From Pirellulales bacterium (GTDB taxonomy: Bacteria > Planctomycetota > Planctomycetia > Pirellulales > JAICIG01), in the NCBI GenBank assembly GCA_025924495.1, contig JAICIG010000003.1, positions 1 through 50,774 on the forward strand: a stretch of DNA of 50,774 nt, in the 5' to 3' direction. This document shows positions 16,960 through 26,682 of this stretch, piece after piece (positions within the stretch are counted from its first letter, which is position 1; each line of letters opens with the position of its first letter). The translations under genes were made by a program, and so were the position numbers. The notes beneath the pieces were generated by a model. The model was not told the DNA's origin. It searched no databases and saw only the letters and a list, made by a program, of their open reading frames with translations.

Positions 16960-17449
16960 ATCAATATGGGGCGATTCAGTCGTCGCATTCGAGGCGATTA
17001 CGCGCCACGGTTTCGGTTCGGCGGATAGTATTCAGGTCGGCCTCGGCTGGGGCGCCATTCTTCTTGATCCAAGCGATATTGCAATCGAGCCGGACCTCGA
17101 CGCATTCCCTCAAAAAAGCGTGTCCGCATTTTCATACGGGTGCAGCCGGCGGGTCGCCGCGCAACATCAGCGTGCCCGGTGGTCTGACAGCCGAAGCCGC
17201 CAGCGGGTTCGCAATCGCGATCACTCTGGGGACATAGGCGCATTGGCACTCCGTGGCGAAACAAGTACCGCTGCCGCCCTCGCCCTGTTCCGAATCCGGC
17301 AGCGTTGCATTAAAAGTGACGCGAAATCGTGTATAGACCGCGCCTCAAAGATCGTTCTCCACCCGACTTGTGCGCCGCGGACAAAATCCGCCGGCTTTTT
17401 TAGACGAAACGGGCCATCGCTGTCGTCAGGGAAGGTAGGAGGACGCAAA
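16960..17449. other. Divergent intergenic region hen1 / ECF sigma
   Basis: 490 bp between the divergent hen1 and sigma genes. It must hold both promoters. A TTGCAT...TATAGA pair toward the sigma gene (near 17304-17336) has a 21-bp spacer and is not convincing. The sigma frame is open through this stretch to 16898, but the translation is not protein-like. No RNA gene or repeat was seen. Confidence 0.5.
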
Positions 17450-18052
17450 ATGAACGGACTTCCTTCGCCCGGCTTGCTCCGTGAATCGCCTAGGGCCGCC
17501 CTGATGAGCCGTAACCATGCCGCCGACGCTGTCCGGCCCGAGCGTTGGCCAACGACGCGCGCCGACTTTACGAGACTTGTGGAAGCGTATGCGGACCGCC
17601 TGCTGCGCTACGCGGTCCGCCAGGTTGGCAATATGCAGGACGCCGAAGACCTTGTCCAGGACGTTTTCGCCAAGGCATTCAGGCGACCGCCCCACGACGA
17701 AGTCGTCTCCGTCGGCGCCTATTTGTATCGCTCGGTCGCCAATGCCTGCATCGATCACTTGCGTCGCCGCGGCCGTTCGCTTGTCTATTGTCAGGAGGTG
17801 GGCATTGATGAGTTGCTCGCCGCCGACAAAGGTCCGGCCGAGGTCACCCAGGCCGCGGAAGACACGCGACGCGCCGAGGGACTGCTGAAGCGTTTACCGG
17901 CTGAGCAAGCCGAGGCGATTCGGCTGCGCGTGTTTGATGGCTTGCGGCTGAATGAAATCGCCGACGTGCTCAATTGCCCGATCAATACCGTCTGCTCGCG
18001 GCTGCGCTATGGCTTCCAGAAACTGCGCAGCATCGCTACCGATAAGGATTAG
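17450..18052 (+). CDS. ECF-type RNA polymerase sigma factor
   Basis: 200 aa. Region 2 spans FTRLVEAYADRLLRYAVRQV, GNMQDAEDLVQDVFAKAF and AYLYRSVANACIDHLRRRGR; region 4 spans LLKRLPAEQAEAIRLRVFDG, LRLNEIADVLNCPINTVCS and RLRYGFQKLR. The start at 17450 is supported by a strong TAGGAGG seven bases upstream; ATG 17504 is an alternative. It lies three bases before the zinc-finger anti-sigma gene, the classical sigma/anti-sigma operon layout. It is likely held inactive at the membrane by that protein and released by an envelope or redox signal. Confidence 0.93.
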   Translation: MNGLPSPGLLRESPRAALMSRNHAADAVRPERWPTTRADFTRLVEAYADRLLRYAVRQVGNMQDAEDLVQDVFAKAFRRPPHDEVVSVGAYLYRSVANACIDHLRRRGRSLVYCQEVGIDELLAADKGPAEVTQAAEDTRRAEGLLKRLPAEQAEAIRLRVFDGLRLNEIADVLNCPINTVCSRLRYGFQKLRSIATDKD

Positions 18053-18055
18053 CCC

Positions 18056-19756
18056 ATGAACTGCCAGGCATGCCAAACATGGTTAGATGATCTTTTGCTG
18101 CGGGAGCCAGCCGCGGCGCCGCCCGCCGATGTTGCTGAGCATTTGGCCGCCTGCGGCGAGTGCGCCACGGCTCATGCGGCGGCGCTTGAGGCTCTTGATG
18201 TGCTCACGCCGCGTTGCCGCGTTACCGCGTCCGCCGAATTCACGAAGCGGGTATTAGGCTCGCTTCCTAACGTACCGGAGAACAACTCTCCCGCGGCGGG
18301 TGCCATTTCCTCGGCGGCCACGGCGCTGACTAGCACTCCGCTCGGCCATGGCGGCGCCATCGCGTCGAGGAAAAGGGTCGAGCGCAGCTGGCGGTCCGCC
18401 ATGGCATTGGCATTAGCCGCGGTCGTCTTGCTGGCCGTGAGTGTGTTTCGCTCGTCGCCGGAAAGGTCGCCGGCATCTGGTCGAGCGTGGGATTTGCTGG
18501 CCGAAGCTTCTGCCGCAGAGGCTGCTTTGTTTGCCGATGGTCAACTGGCAAGCCTGGTGAACGAGATCGTCGTCGAGCCCGTGAAAGATCCAGAACTGAT
18601 CGCCATGCGCTGGCTGCCGCTGATGGCGATCGGTGCCGATGGCAAGCCGCAATTCCAACAATTGAAACTCGGCGGCGAGCCAGGCAAAGGCTATACAGTG
18701 CAGGACCAGACCTGGTACGAACCATCCACGCGCCGCTTTGCACGAGTATTAAGCCTCGACGGTCGTCCGCTCTTCGCCAATGCCTACGACGGCAAAGCCG
18801 TGTATCTTTTGGAGTTCGACGACCAGGGCCAGCCCCGCTTGAAACGGTCTCTGGTCACCGGCGAATTCCAGCCGCCGATGAATCCCGCGGCGGTGCTAGG
18901 CATCGCGGCCGGGTTGACCAGCAACCTCGATCGCCGCAGCGCCAAGGACTTCGCGAAAGACGCGGGTGCGACGACGCTCGACGACGGCGCTAGAGCCCAT
19001 GTCGTCAAGTTGAGCTTCAGCCGACTGAACGCCGACGAGCAAGCTGACGAGGCTAAGCAACTCGATGCTTATTTCCGCGTGACAATTCGCGACGACGATA
19101 AAACGATCGAATCGTTCGAGTACATCACGCGCGAACAGTTGCTGTTCACGGTGCGCCGCGGCAAACCGGCCGAGGACCGCGAACCGCCATTCGGCTGGGA
19201 CCTGGCCGGCCTTGAGAGAAGCCTTGCGAGCGCAAAAGAGCGATCCCCAGTACAGGTGCGGGCCGACCTCGTCGTGCCGAATGTCTCCGTCGACGATCTT
19301 GTGAAGCGTGCCGACTACCCCGTCTACCTGTTTGCCAAGGACCCCGCGTGGGCGACCGATCGCAGAATCATGGACATTCTCGATCTCTTGAGCCCGCCGC
19401 ATCGGATGTTCGCCGTCACCTACCGTGCGACGGACAAGCGACACGTGGTGCTCGTGCAGGCTCATACGTTCAACGAAAAGTTCGGTCCGGTCGCCCGAGC
19501 TGGCAAGCTCATCTATACCTCGCCGACGGGCATTAAAGTTTACAGTGGCGAGCGCGATCGTTGGCTGGCCGAGATCCTGCTCTCCAGCTCGCGGGCGGTG
19601 CTTGTCGATCCGCCGGCAGACGACCGCACCGGCTACCTGCTCCAAACGCCGGACGGCACTTTTCCCGCCCTCGCCGTGAATGGCGCTCTCAGCGACGACG
19701 AGCTGCATGCACTGATCGACAGTCTGCAGCCGGCCATGAGACAGGAAAATCCATAA
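18056..19756 (+). CDS. Zinc-finger transmembrane anti-sigma factor with large external domain
   Basis: 566 aa. The N-terminus has the anti-sigma zinc-finger pattern: CQAC at residues 3-6, then H29, C33 and C36 in EHLAACGECA. One membrane helix follows (about 113-130, SAMALALAAVVLLAVSVF), then about 430 external residues. The external part begins with a LAEASAAEAALFADG helix and is otherwise beta-rich; near the end (about 420-560) comes KRADYPVYLFAKDPAW...HRMFAVTYRATDKRHVVLVQ, which I cannot assign to a family. The partner is the sigma factor three bases upstream. The large external region suggests direct sensing of an extracytoplasmic signal, which is an inference. Confidence 0.85.
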   Translation: MNCQACQTWLDDLLLREPAAAPPADVAEHLAACGECATAHAAALEALDVLTPRCRVTASAEFTKRVLGSLPNVPENNSPAAGAISSAATALTSTPLGHGGAIASRKRVERSWRSAMALALAAVVLLAVSVFRSSPERSPASGRAWDLLAEASAAEAALFADGQLASLVNEIVVEPVKDPELIAMRWLPLMAIGADGKPQFQQLKLGGEPGKGYTVQDQTWYEPSTRRFARVLSLDGRPLFANAYDGKAVYLLEFDDQGQPRLKRSLVTGEFQPPMNPAAVLGIAAGLTSNLDRRSAKDFAKDAGATTLDDGARAHVVKLSFSRLNADEQADEAKQLDAYFRVTIRDDDKTIESFEYITREQLLFTVRRGKPAEDREPPFGWDLAGLERSLASAKERSPVQVRADLVVPNVSVDDLVKRADYPVYLFAKDPAWATDRRIMDILDLLSPPHRMFAVTYRATDKRHVVLVQAHTFNEKFGPVARAGKLIYTSPTGIKVYSGERDRWLAEILLSSSRAVLVDPPADDRTGYLLQTPDGTFPALAVNGALSDDELHALIDSLQPAMRQENP

Positions 19757-19779
19757 TCCATACTTCAGCGGGAAGAACC

Positions 19780-20220
19780 ATGAACCAGAGCGACGCAAGG
19801 CCCATGGTTGGCTTCACATCAGCGCTAGCCAGGAAAGTTGCCGCGATGGGAATTGTACTTGGCTCCCTGGGCGCCCTGGGTTTCCTTCCGGGTGTCATCG
19901 CCTGTTCGGCCTCGCAGGCTTCTTCGGCTTCGTTGGCGTGGCATTTATCATTGAAGGAGTTGCCCGCTTCCGGCGCGGCTAGTGAAACCACGGCTGAGCG
20001 TGGTTCTTCACACGGAAGCCGGTTGAGGTCGAAGCAGCCTCGAAGTAACGATCGAAGCTGCGAGCCCCGACAAGGTCTACCGACGACGCGGCTGGAACTG
20101 CTTCCTGAGCGGTTTCAGTTCTCGCTCCGTCAGCGGCCGTTTCGACAGGGCATAGGCGACGAAGCCATACTTCGCAATGGCCTCCGCCGGTCGACAGCGC
20201 GCGACGGGTCGCTTCAATAG
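19780..20220 (+). CDS. Possible small membrane protein after the anti-sigma gene
   Basis: 146-codon frame starting 23 bp after the anti-sigma stop, with GGAAG ahead of the ATG. The first 45 residues include a plausible membrane or signal segment (VAAMGIVLGSLGALGFLPGVIAC). The rest is low-complexity, basic sequence, and its last 144 bp are antisense to the next gene, so at most the first part is likely to be meaningful. It may be a third gene of the ECF operon whose C-terminus has decayed, or simply an open frame. Weak call. Confidence 0.25.
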   Translation: MNQSDARPMVGFTSALARKVAAMGIVLGSLGALGFLPGVIACSASQASSASLAWHLSLKELPASGAASETTAERGSSHGSRLRSKQPRSNDRSCEPRQGLPTTRLELLPERFQFSLRQRPFRQGIGDEAILRNGLRRSTARDGSLQ

Positions 20221-20778
20221 GGCATCGAAGCAGCCCGTCGCGTCGAAGGGAATCGGCCGCAAGGCCACCTCATGCCAGACTCCGTCAATCAAGTGGTATT
20301 GCAACGTCTTGCTGACGTCCACGCGGCAGGGCGTCCGAGGCTGGCGTTTCTGCTTTATTGCGCGCAGTATGCCTGTTCGAGGGCACACGTACAGCCGCGA
20401 CGGATGTACGGGGCGACCGACGCGATAACCGCCTGTCGAGAAGGGCCGGCCGTCGACCAGCCGCACCTGCACTTCGACAAAGTCGCTGAGATGGTCGAGA
20501 ACATGGCTCTGCACCGCGGAGTCGAGCCGAATGTGCCGGCTGATTTCCGCAAACACTTTATTCCAGGGCCGGCCCCGCTGTTTCCATAAGTAGCGACGCA
20601 AAGGGCCGAGGTGTTCGTTCAGCATTTTGCGGCAACCGGCCCACGGCCGACGGATGCCTTCGCGCTTCCGCGCATCGAGTCCCTCGCGCAGGCGCCGCTT
20701 CGAGTAGCTCTTCGGCGTCTTGTATCGCGCGCCGAGTCGCGGTCGTTCGACGATGACTTTTGCCATGTCTGCGCGCAT
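20077..20778 (-). CDS. Conserved-looking basic hypothetical protein
   Basis: 233 aa, very rich in Arg and Lys (start AKVIVERPRLGARYKTPKSY). A well-ordered middle part (MLNEHLGPLRRYLWKQRGRP, NKVFAEISRHIRLDSAVQSH, VLDHLSDFVEVQV) and a C-terminal CRPAEAIAKYGFVAYALSKR segment look like a real folded protein. I do not recognise a named domain. The positive charge suggests nucleic-acid or ribosome contact, but this is only a guess. The start at 20778 has GGAAG four bases upstream; ATG 20766 is the alternative. It is monocistronic and convergent with the ECF operon. Confidence 0.65.
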   Translation of the reverse strand: MRADMAKVIVERPRLGARYKTPKSYSKRRLREGLDARKREGIRRPWAGCRKMLNEHLGPLRRYLWKQRGRPWNKVFAEISRHIRLDSAVQSHVLDHLSDFVEVQVRLVDGRPFSTGGYRVGRPVHPSRLYVCPRTGILRAIKQKRQPRTPCRVDVSKTLQYHLIDGVWHEVALRPIPFDATGCFDALLKRPVARCRPAEAIAKYGFVAYALSKRPLTERELKPLRKQFQPRRR

Positions 20779-21072
20779 ATGTCTTCCCTTTCGCCTGGAA
20801 TCGTGTTCGGCTTAGCCGTGCCCGAGGAATTGCGCGCGTTAAGTGACACGTGAGCGGCGGCTAAGGTTCGGCGTCAATCGCTGCAATTGTCTGACGTGCC
20901 AGTGATATGTCGACGACATTATATTGACAGCCCTTCCTCGCCAAGCGAGCCTATAACAGCTGCGTTACGTTGCCGCCGGGCGGCGGGGTGACAATGGTCG
21001 GACAATGCTTTGCAACAAGGCGAGTGAGCTGGGCTCGCCGCGATTGGCGGGGCGATCCGTTACGGGAGATGC

Positions 21073-24000
21073 ATGATGTTCCTCGTCCGAACTGATCGGG
21101 CGGCGCCAGTTCTGCTGGCCGTCTCGTTGCTCGCCGGCTTTGCCGCCTCTTCACCGGCGGCGGAAGTCGCGGCAGGCGTCTATACGTTCCGCGTGCCGGA
21201 GGGCTTTACGGTGAAGCCGGTCGCCGAGGCGCCGTTGGTTAAGTATCCGATTTGCGCCGATTTCGACGAGCGCGGGCGGCTGTACGTTTGTGAATCGTCG
21301 GGTACGGCCGAGTGGAACAAACCGCAACCGAAAGAGACTCTGCACCGCGTCACTCGCCTGGAAGACAGCGATGGCGATGGCGTGTTCGACCGCCGCACGA
21401 CGTTCGCCGAGTTCGAAATGATGGCCCAAGGAAGCATGTGGCTCGATGGGTCGCTGTATGTCGCCGCGGCGCCGGTCATTTGGAAACTGACCGACGCAGA
21501 CGACGACGGCGTCGCGGAACAGCGCGAAGAATGGGTCAAAACCGAAGCCGTTACCGGCTGCTTGAACGATATTCGCGGGCCGTACTTGGGGCCCGACGGC
21601 TATATCTATTGGTGCAAGGGGCCTGCCACGCAGACCTATTCCCTCGACGGCCGGCCTTGGACGAGCGCGGCGCGGCACATTCTGCGGCGCAGCCCGGCGG
21701 GCAAAGACGTCGATAATCTTCTAGTTGGAGGCATGGATAACCCGGTCGAGATTGCCTTTGCTGCCGACGGCGAGCGGTTCGTCACCTGCACGAACTTCCA
21801 GATGCTCGGCGAGCCTCGCGACGATGGCATTCTGCATGCCGTCTACGGGGCGGTGCATCCGAAAGATATCGCCCCTGTCTTCGAGTTCCCCTGGACCGGG
21901 CCCGATCTGATGCCCAAGCTCACGGGCTGGGGCGCCATGTCACCCGCCGGGCTCATGTGCTATCAATCGGCGGCCTGGGGAAAAGAGTACCGGGGCAATC
22001 TGTTTTCGGCCCTATTCAGCGGGCACAAGATTCTCAGGCACGTGCTCGAACCGCAAGGCGGCACGTTCGTCTCGCGCGACGAAGAGTTTCTGGCTTGCGA
22101 CAACGTCGAGTTCCATCCGACCGACGTGCTCGAAGATGCTGACGGCAGCCTGCTGGTGATTGAGACGGGGGGCTGGTATCGGCACTGCTGCCCTTCGTCA
22201 ACATTTTACCGACCCGACGTCGGCGGGGCGATCTATCGCATCGCGAAAGACGACGCGACGCCGATCGCCGATCCTCGCGGTTCGAAGATCGAATGGACTT
22301 CGCTTTCTAACGAGCGGCTCGCTGATTTGCTCGGGGATGCTCGGCCTGTTGTGAAGCGGCGAGCGATCGAGATGCTGGCCGCGAAGGGACCTGCTGCGCT
22401 AGAGGCGCTGCACTCAGTCATTCAATCCTCTCCCTCGGCCGACTCGCGACGCTGCGCTGTGTGGGCCGCCGTTCGGATCGACGGCGCCGACGCTGAGGCG
22501 ATCATACGGTATGCTCTCGACGATCGTGATGACGAGGTGCGGCGCGCCGCTCTGAATTCAGTCAGTCTGAGGCGCGACCGGGCGGCGGCGCCGCAGCTCG
22601 CCAAGATTCTAGCGCACGCCTCGCCGCGAGATCGGCGCCTGGCGGCCGAATGCCTCGGGCGGACCAGCGAGCGGGCGGCCGTACCCGGGTTGTTCTCTGC
22701 GCTGGCAGAGCCGACCGACCGATTCGTGGAGCATGCGTTGATCTTCGCGCTGATCGAAATCGCCGATGCCGAGTCGACTCGCAAGGGATTAGCGAGCGAG
22801 CAGCCCTCCATCCGCCGGGCGGCGATGATTGCGATCGACCAAATGCCCCAAGGAGATCTCGACCCGCACACAGTGATCGCCGAGCTCGATTCGCCCGACG
22901 ACCGGATGCAAGACGCCGCCTGGTGGCTCGTCTCGCGCCATGCGCAGCAGTGGGGCGGCTTGCTCGCCGAGCGGCTGCGCGCCAGCCTGGCCGACGAACG
23001 AGCGACTGCCGACGAGCGCGCCGCGCTCAAAAAACGGCTGGCGCGATTGGCTCGGGCGCCGGGCGTGTCGAACTGGATCGCCGCAGAGTTGACCGCCGCC
23101 GGCCTTTCGGCCCCATCGCGGATGCTGGTGCTGGAGGCCATGGGCGATGCAGGCGGTCAGTTTGCCGAGCCGCTGTGGGTCGAATCGCTGTTGGGGCTGC
23201 TCGAGCAAAAGACAGACGCAAACTTGATGGCGCAGTTGATCGCCACGCTGGGCAAGTTGCCTCCGCTGGCGACGAACCAGGAGCCAGGCCGCGGGTTGGC
23301 GCAAGCGCTTAGGCAGGCGTTGCTCGCTTCGGCGCGCGACGCCGAATTGCCCGGCGAGGCGCGGGTCCGAGCGTTGTCGGCCATCCGCGATAAATCGCTT
23401 GGAGCCATCGACGACCAGCTGTTCTCGTTCTTGTTGGCCAACCTCGCCCCGGAACAGCCGCTCGGCCTGCGCACCAGCGCCGCCGAAGCGCTGGCCCGCA
23501 GTCAGCTTACTGACGTGCAGCTCGAACGCCTGGCGGGCGGACTCAAGAACGTCGGCTCGGCGGAACTGAATGTCGTGCTGTCATTGTTTCAAGGACGAAC
23601 CGAGGAGCAAGTTGGCCGGCGCCTGGCATCGTCGCTGCTCGGTTCGGCGGCTGCCAGCGGCCTGAACGCATTCCGCTTGCGATCGGTGTTGGCAGCCTTT
23701 CCTCCTGCCGTGCAACAAGGGGCACAACCGCTGTTCGAGCGTTTGGAGCAAGCCCAGGCCGAACAGCTGGCCAAGGCCGATCGCGTGCTCGAACTGGCCG
23801 GCGGCGCCGATCCGCAGCGCGGCATCCAGATTTTTATGAGCCAGAAGGCGGCCTGCACGGCCTGCCACAAGGGGGCGCACGTCGGCGGCATGATCGGGCC
23901 GCACCTGCAAGGCGTCGGCAAGCGCCGCACCGAGCGCGACCTGATCGAGTCGATTTTGTTCCCCAGCGCTTCGCTCGTGCAAAGCTACGAGCCATGGATC

Positions 24001-24219
24001 GTCGTCACCGACGACGGCCGCACTTTCACTGGCGTGTTGCTCGAAGACAAGCCTGATGAGATCGTGATTTCGGCCGGCGTCGATAAGACCTTCCGCTTGC
24101 CGCGCAGCGCCATCGAAGAGATGAGCCGCGGGGAGCAATCGATCATGCCTGCCGGTCTCGACAAGACGCTGACTGAGCAGGAGCTGGCCGACCTGATCGC
24201 TTATTTGAAGTCGCTTTAA
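21073..24219 (+). CDS. PVC-type heme-binding CxxCH protein with HEAT repeats
   Basis: 1048 aa. A signal peptide (AAPVLLAVSLLAGFAASSPAAEVA) is followed by a beta-propeller 'membrane-bound dehydrogenase' region (about 40-400; e.g. ICADFDERGRLYVCESSG and DNVEFHPTDVLEDADGSLLV). Alpha-helical HEAT-like repeats cover about 420-880 (e.g. RRAALNSVSLRRDRAAAPQL). The C-terminal cytochrome c module has C928-TA-C931-H932 in KAACTACHKGAHVGGMIGPHL and ends with YLKSL. The architecture is characteristic of planctomycetes and Verrucomicrobia and suggests periplasmic oxidation of a sugar or related substrate with electrons passed to a bound heme; the substrate is unknown. Two ATGs are adjacent (21073 and 21076). 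It lies 51 bp upstream of the DMFA2-like gene and is probably co-transcribed. Confidence 0.93.
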   Translation: MMFLVRTDRAAPVLLAVSLLAGFAASSPAAEVAAGVYTFRVPEGFTVKPVAEAPLVKYPICADFDERGRLYVCESSGTAEWNKPQPKETLHRVTRLEDSDGDGVFDRRTTFAEFEMMAQGSMWLDGSLYVAAAPVIWKLTDADDDGVAEQREEWVKTEAVTGCLNDIRGPYLGPDGYIYWCKGPATQTYSLDGRPWTSAARHILRRSPAGKDVDNLLVGGMDNPVEIAFAADGERFVTCTNFQMLGEPRDDGILHAVYGAVHPKDIAPVFEFPWTGPDLMPKLTGWGAMSPAGLMCYQSAAWGKEYRGNLFSALFSGHKILRHVLEPQGGTFVSRDEEFLACDNVEFHPTDVLEDADGSLLVIETGGWYRHCCPSSTFYRPDVGGAIYRIAKDDATPIADPRGSKIEWTSLSNERLADLLGDARPVVKRRAIEMLAAKGPAALEALHSVIQSSPSADSRRCAVWAAVRIDGADAEAIIRYALDDRDDEVRRAALNSVSLRRDRAAAPQLAKILAHASPRDRRLAAECLGRTSERAAVPGLFSALAEPTDRFVEHALIFALIEIADAESTRKGLASEQPSIRRAAMIAIDQMPQGDLDPHTVIAELDSPDDRMQDAAWWLVSRHAQQWGGLLAERLRASLADERATADERAALKKRLARLARAPGVSNWIAAELTAAGLSAPSRMLVLEAMGDAGGQFAEPLWVESLLGLLEQKTDANLMAQLIATLGKLPPLATNQEPGRGLAQALRQALLASARDAELPGEARVRALSAIRDKSLGAIDDQLFSFLLANLAPEQPLGLRTSAAEALARSQLTDVQLERLAGGLKNVGSAELNVVLSLFQGRTEEQVGRRLASSLLGSAAASGLNAFRLRSVLAAFPPAVQQGAQPLFERLEQAQAEQLAKADRVLELAGGADPQRGIQIFMSQKAACTACHKGAHVGGMIGPHLQGVGKRRTERDLIESILFPSASLVQSYEPWIVVTDDGRTFTGVLLEDKPDEIVISAGVDKTFRLPRSAIEEMSRGEQSIMPAGLDKTLTEQELADLIAYLKSL

Positions 24220-24270
24220 CATCGGCCGACGACCGAGGGCTATCTGCGGGGCAACAGTGCGAGCATTTCC

Positions 24271-26679
24271 ATGCTTGATCCCACGCGACGCGAATTCATG
24301 ATCACGGCGGGCGCCGCTCTGGCGGCCGGTTCGCTGCTCGAAACCGACGGCGTTTTGGCCTCAGAACAAAAGCCTAACGGCGTCGATTCCATTCTCCCGC
24401 ACCGCTCGCTCATGCCCTCGGGCGTGCATCTCTATACCGACCGGCCCAGCTATGCCGCCGGAGAAGCGTTGACCGCGCATGTCAGCGGCACGGCGCCTTG
24501 TACGATCGAAGTCGTGCGGCTCGGCGACGATCTCGACAGTCCGGCGCAAGACGAAGTATTGCACTCGCTACGGATCGAGGGGCCGACCTCGCAGCCTCTG
24601 CACCCAGGAAGCTACATCCATGTCGAGAAACGCTTGCCCGCGCAGCCGCTCGACGCGATCACGATCGAATGCTGGATTCGGCCGTGGAACTTGCACGAAC
24701 CTCAAGGCGTCATCACGCAGCTCGACGGCGGCGCGGGCTTCGGGTTGCTGCTCTTTCCCGACGGTTCGCTTGGCTTCTTCAGCGGCGAGTGCCAACAGCC
24801 CGACAACACGCCGCACCGGACCCGAGCGAAGCTCGAGCTGCCGGGCAAGCCCACGTTCGACCCCTTCGTGGCCCCGCCGTCTGTCTGGCGGCACGTGGCG
24901 GCAATTTATGCCGCGGGCCGGAAGACAATCTGGCTCGATGGGCTGCTCGTCGGCCAATGGGACGACAAGCAACCGATTGTGCCAGCCGACGCGCCGCTGC
25001 GGATCGGCGCACTGGGTCGAAACGGCGAAGCGGCGGGCTTTCTCGATGCCGACATTGCAATGCCTGCCATCTATGGCCGAGCTTTGAGCGAACTTGAGAT
25101 CCGCACTCGCCACGCCGAGCGCGGACTGACGCCTCCCGAGGTCGAACCGGCGCTGTTGGGCTGCTGGCCTTTGCGCGAGGAACGCGGCGCCAGAGTCGCC
25201 GATATCAGCGGCGCCGAACGAACGGGGCAGATCATCAATCACGCTACCTGGATGATCGGCGGGCCTTCGTTTCTGCCCGCCGTGGCTCGCTATCGTGCCG
25301 ACTACGATCCGGACCAAGACGCTACGCGTGGTCATGGTTTACGACTGGCCTCCGACGATCTTTACGACTGCCGCTGGCAACCGACGTTGGAATTCACGCT
25401 GCCGCAGACGGCGCCGCCGGGCCTGTACGCGGTGCGCGCCCGCTTTGTGGAGGACGACCTCGAGCGCATGACGCACGCCGTGTTTGTGGTGCGACGCGCC
25501 GAACCCGCGCCCATCGCGCTATTGTTCGCCACAAACACCTGGAAGGCATATTCCGGCGCCCCATTCGGTCCTGCCTGGCCTGGCGTATTCGCGAATGTCG
25601 GCAATAAGGGCTATCAACCCAAACCCGCCGATCCATTGGCGGCGTATTGCTTTTACCGCTTCCATCGCGCCGGCCAGCCGACGTATCAGCTCGGCTGGCG
25701 GATGCCATGGCCCGCGGCTTCGCCCTACGCGCTCGCATCTGCCCCCGAGGTCGGCTATGGCCATCTGTCGCGAGCCGATCGTTTTACGCAGCAGTGGCTT
25801 ACGCGGCAAGGCTATCGGTTCGACGCGCTCAGCGATCTCGATCTGCATCAGGATCCGGATGCTTTGGCCGGGGCCAAAGTGCTGTTCATTGTCGGCCACA
25901 GCGAGTATTGGACGCGCGAGGCGATGCAGCGGGTGCGCGAGTTTCTGGACCGCGGCGGCAATGTCGTCTGCCTCAGCGGCAACACGATGTATTGGCGCGT
26001 GAGCCAAAGCGACGATGGCGCCGTGATCGAATGCCGCAAGGCCGATGCCTGGGGCGCTCAACTGGCTGACTACATGCGGGGCGAATGCTGGCACGAACAC
26101 GATCGGCGCCGCGGCGGCGTACCGCGCGATTGCGGCGACGGCGAATGGCAGACACTGGGCGTCGAATTCGCCTCCGCGGGAGCGATGACGGCGACGAGTG
26201 GCGGCGCCTTTCATGCGGTCGACGCTTCGCATCGGTTCTTCCACGAGCCGCGCGAGACGGGCGTGAACCACGGCGATCGCTTCGCCTTCGATCGCGATCG
26301 GCCGGGCCGTCAGCCGATTGGGCACGAATGCGACGTGCGGATTTCTACCTTGATGGAATTTACGCGGCGGTTGCCGCCCATTGCCGGAATGCCGCAAGGT
26401 TTGGAAGACCCCGACGGGATCCGCTTACTGGCCGCCGGTCGCTTCAATTCCGACGGCACGCAAGGGGCCATTCGCGACTATGCTCATCGCGTGCTGCCCG
26501 CCGCGATGCGAAAAACGGATGACTCTCTGTGCGACATCATCCACTGGCAGCGGCCCGGCGGCGGGCAGGTGTTCGCGGCCTCCAGCATTTCCGCCGGTTG
26601 GACCTTGTCCGCTTGCCCGCAGTGGAGCGCAATGCTGCAGAACGTGCTGGATCATTTTGGCGTAAAGAGCCAGGGATAG
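24271..26679 (+). CDS. N,N-dimethylformamidase beta-subunit-like exported protein with LamG domain
   Basis: 802 aa. The Tat-type leader TRREFMITAGAALAAGSLL predicts folded export. After a short beta domain (about 48-85, GVHLYTDRPSYAAGE) there is a concanavalin/LamG-like domain (about 105-290: DAITIECWIRPWN, GFGLLLFPDGSLGFFSG, IWLDGLLVGQWDD). The C-terminal half resembles the large-subunit C-terminal domain of N,N-dimethylformamidase: LFATNTWKAYSG..., VLFIVGHSEYWTREAMQRV, FLDRGGNVVCLSGNTMYWRV. Whether it hydrolyses amides is unknown; in planctomycetes such proteins occur with dehydrogenase-like partners. It follows the PVC cytochrome gene and is convergent with the M23/esterase gene. Confidence 0.85.
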   Translation: MLDPTRREFMITAGAALAAGSLLETDGVLASEQKPNGVDSILPHRSLMPSGVHLYTDRPSYAAGEALTAHVSGTAPCTIEVVRLGDDLDSPAQDEVLHSLRIEGPTSQPLHPGSYIHVEKRLPAQPLDAITIECWIRPWNLHEPQGVITQLDGGAGFGLLLFPDGSLGFFSGECQQPDNTPHRTRAKLELPGKPTFDPFVAPPSVWRHVAAIYAAGRKTIWLDGLLVGQWDDKQPIVPADAPLRIGALGRNGEAAGFLDADIAMPAIYGRALSELEIRTRHAERGLTPPEVEPALLGCWPLREERGARVADISGAERTGQIINHATWMIGGPSFLPAVARYRADYDPDQDATRGHGLRLASDDLYDCRWQPTLEFTLPQTAPPGLYAVRARFVEDDLERMTHAVFVVRRAEPAPIALLFATNTWKAYSGAPFGPAWPGVFANVGNKGYQPKPADPLAAYCFYRFHRAGQPTYQLGWRMPWPAASPYALASAPEVGYGHLSRADRFTQQWLTRQGYRFDALSDLDLHQDPDALAGAKVLFIVGHSEYWTREAMQRVREFLDRGGNVVCLSGNTMYWRVSQSDDGAVIECRKADAWGAQLADYMRGECWHEHDRRRGGVPRDCGDGEWQTLGVEFASAGAMTATSGGAFHAVDASHRFFHEPRETGVNHGDRFAFDRDRPGRQPIGHECDVRISTLMEFTRRLPPIAGMPQGLEDPDGIRLLAAGRFNSDGTQGAIRDYAHRVLPAAMRKTDDSLCDIIHWQRPGGGQVFAASSISAGWTLSACPQWSAMLQNVLDHFGVKSQG

Positions 26680-26682
26680 GCG

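Noticed and set aside
16898..17449. In-frame upstream extension of the second ECF sigma gene
   Set aside because: A strong TAGGAGG precedes ATG 17450 and the extension has no sigma-like sequence; it also overlaps hen1.
20924..20957. TTGACA ... TATAAC upstream of the 21073 gene as a promoter
   Set aside because: The spacer is 22 bp, too long for a normal sigma-70 promoter.
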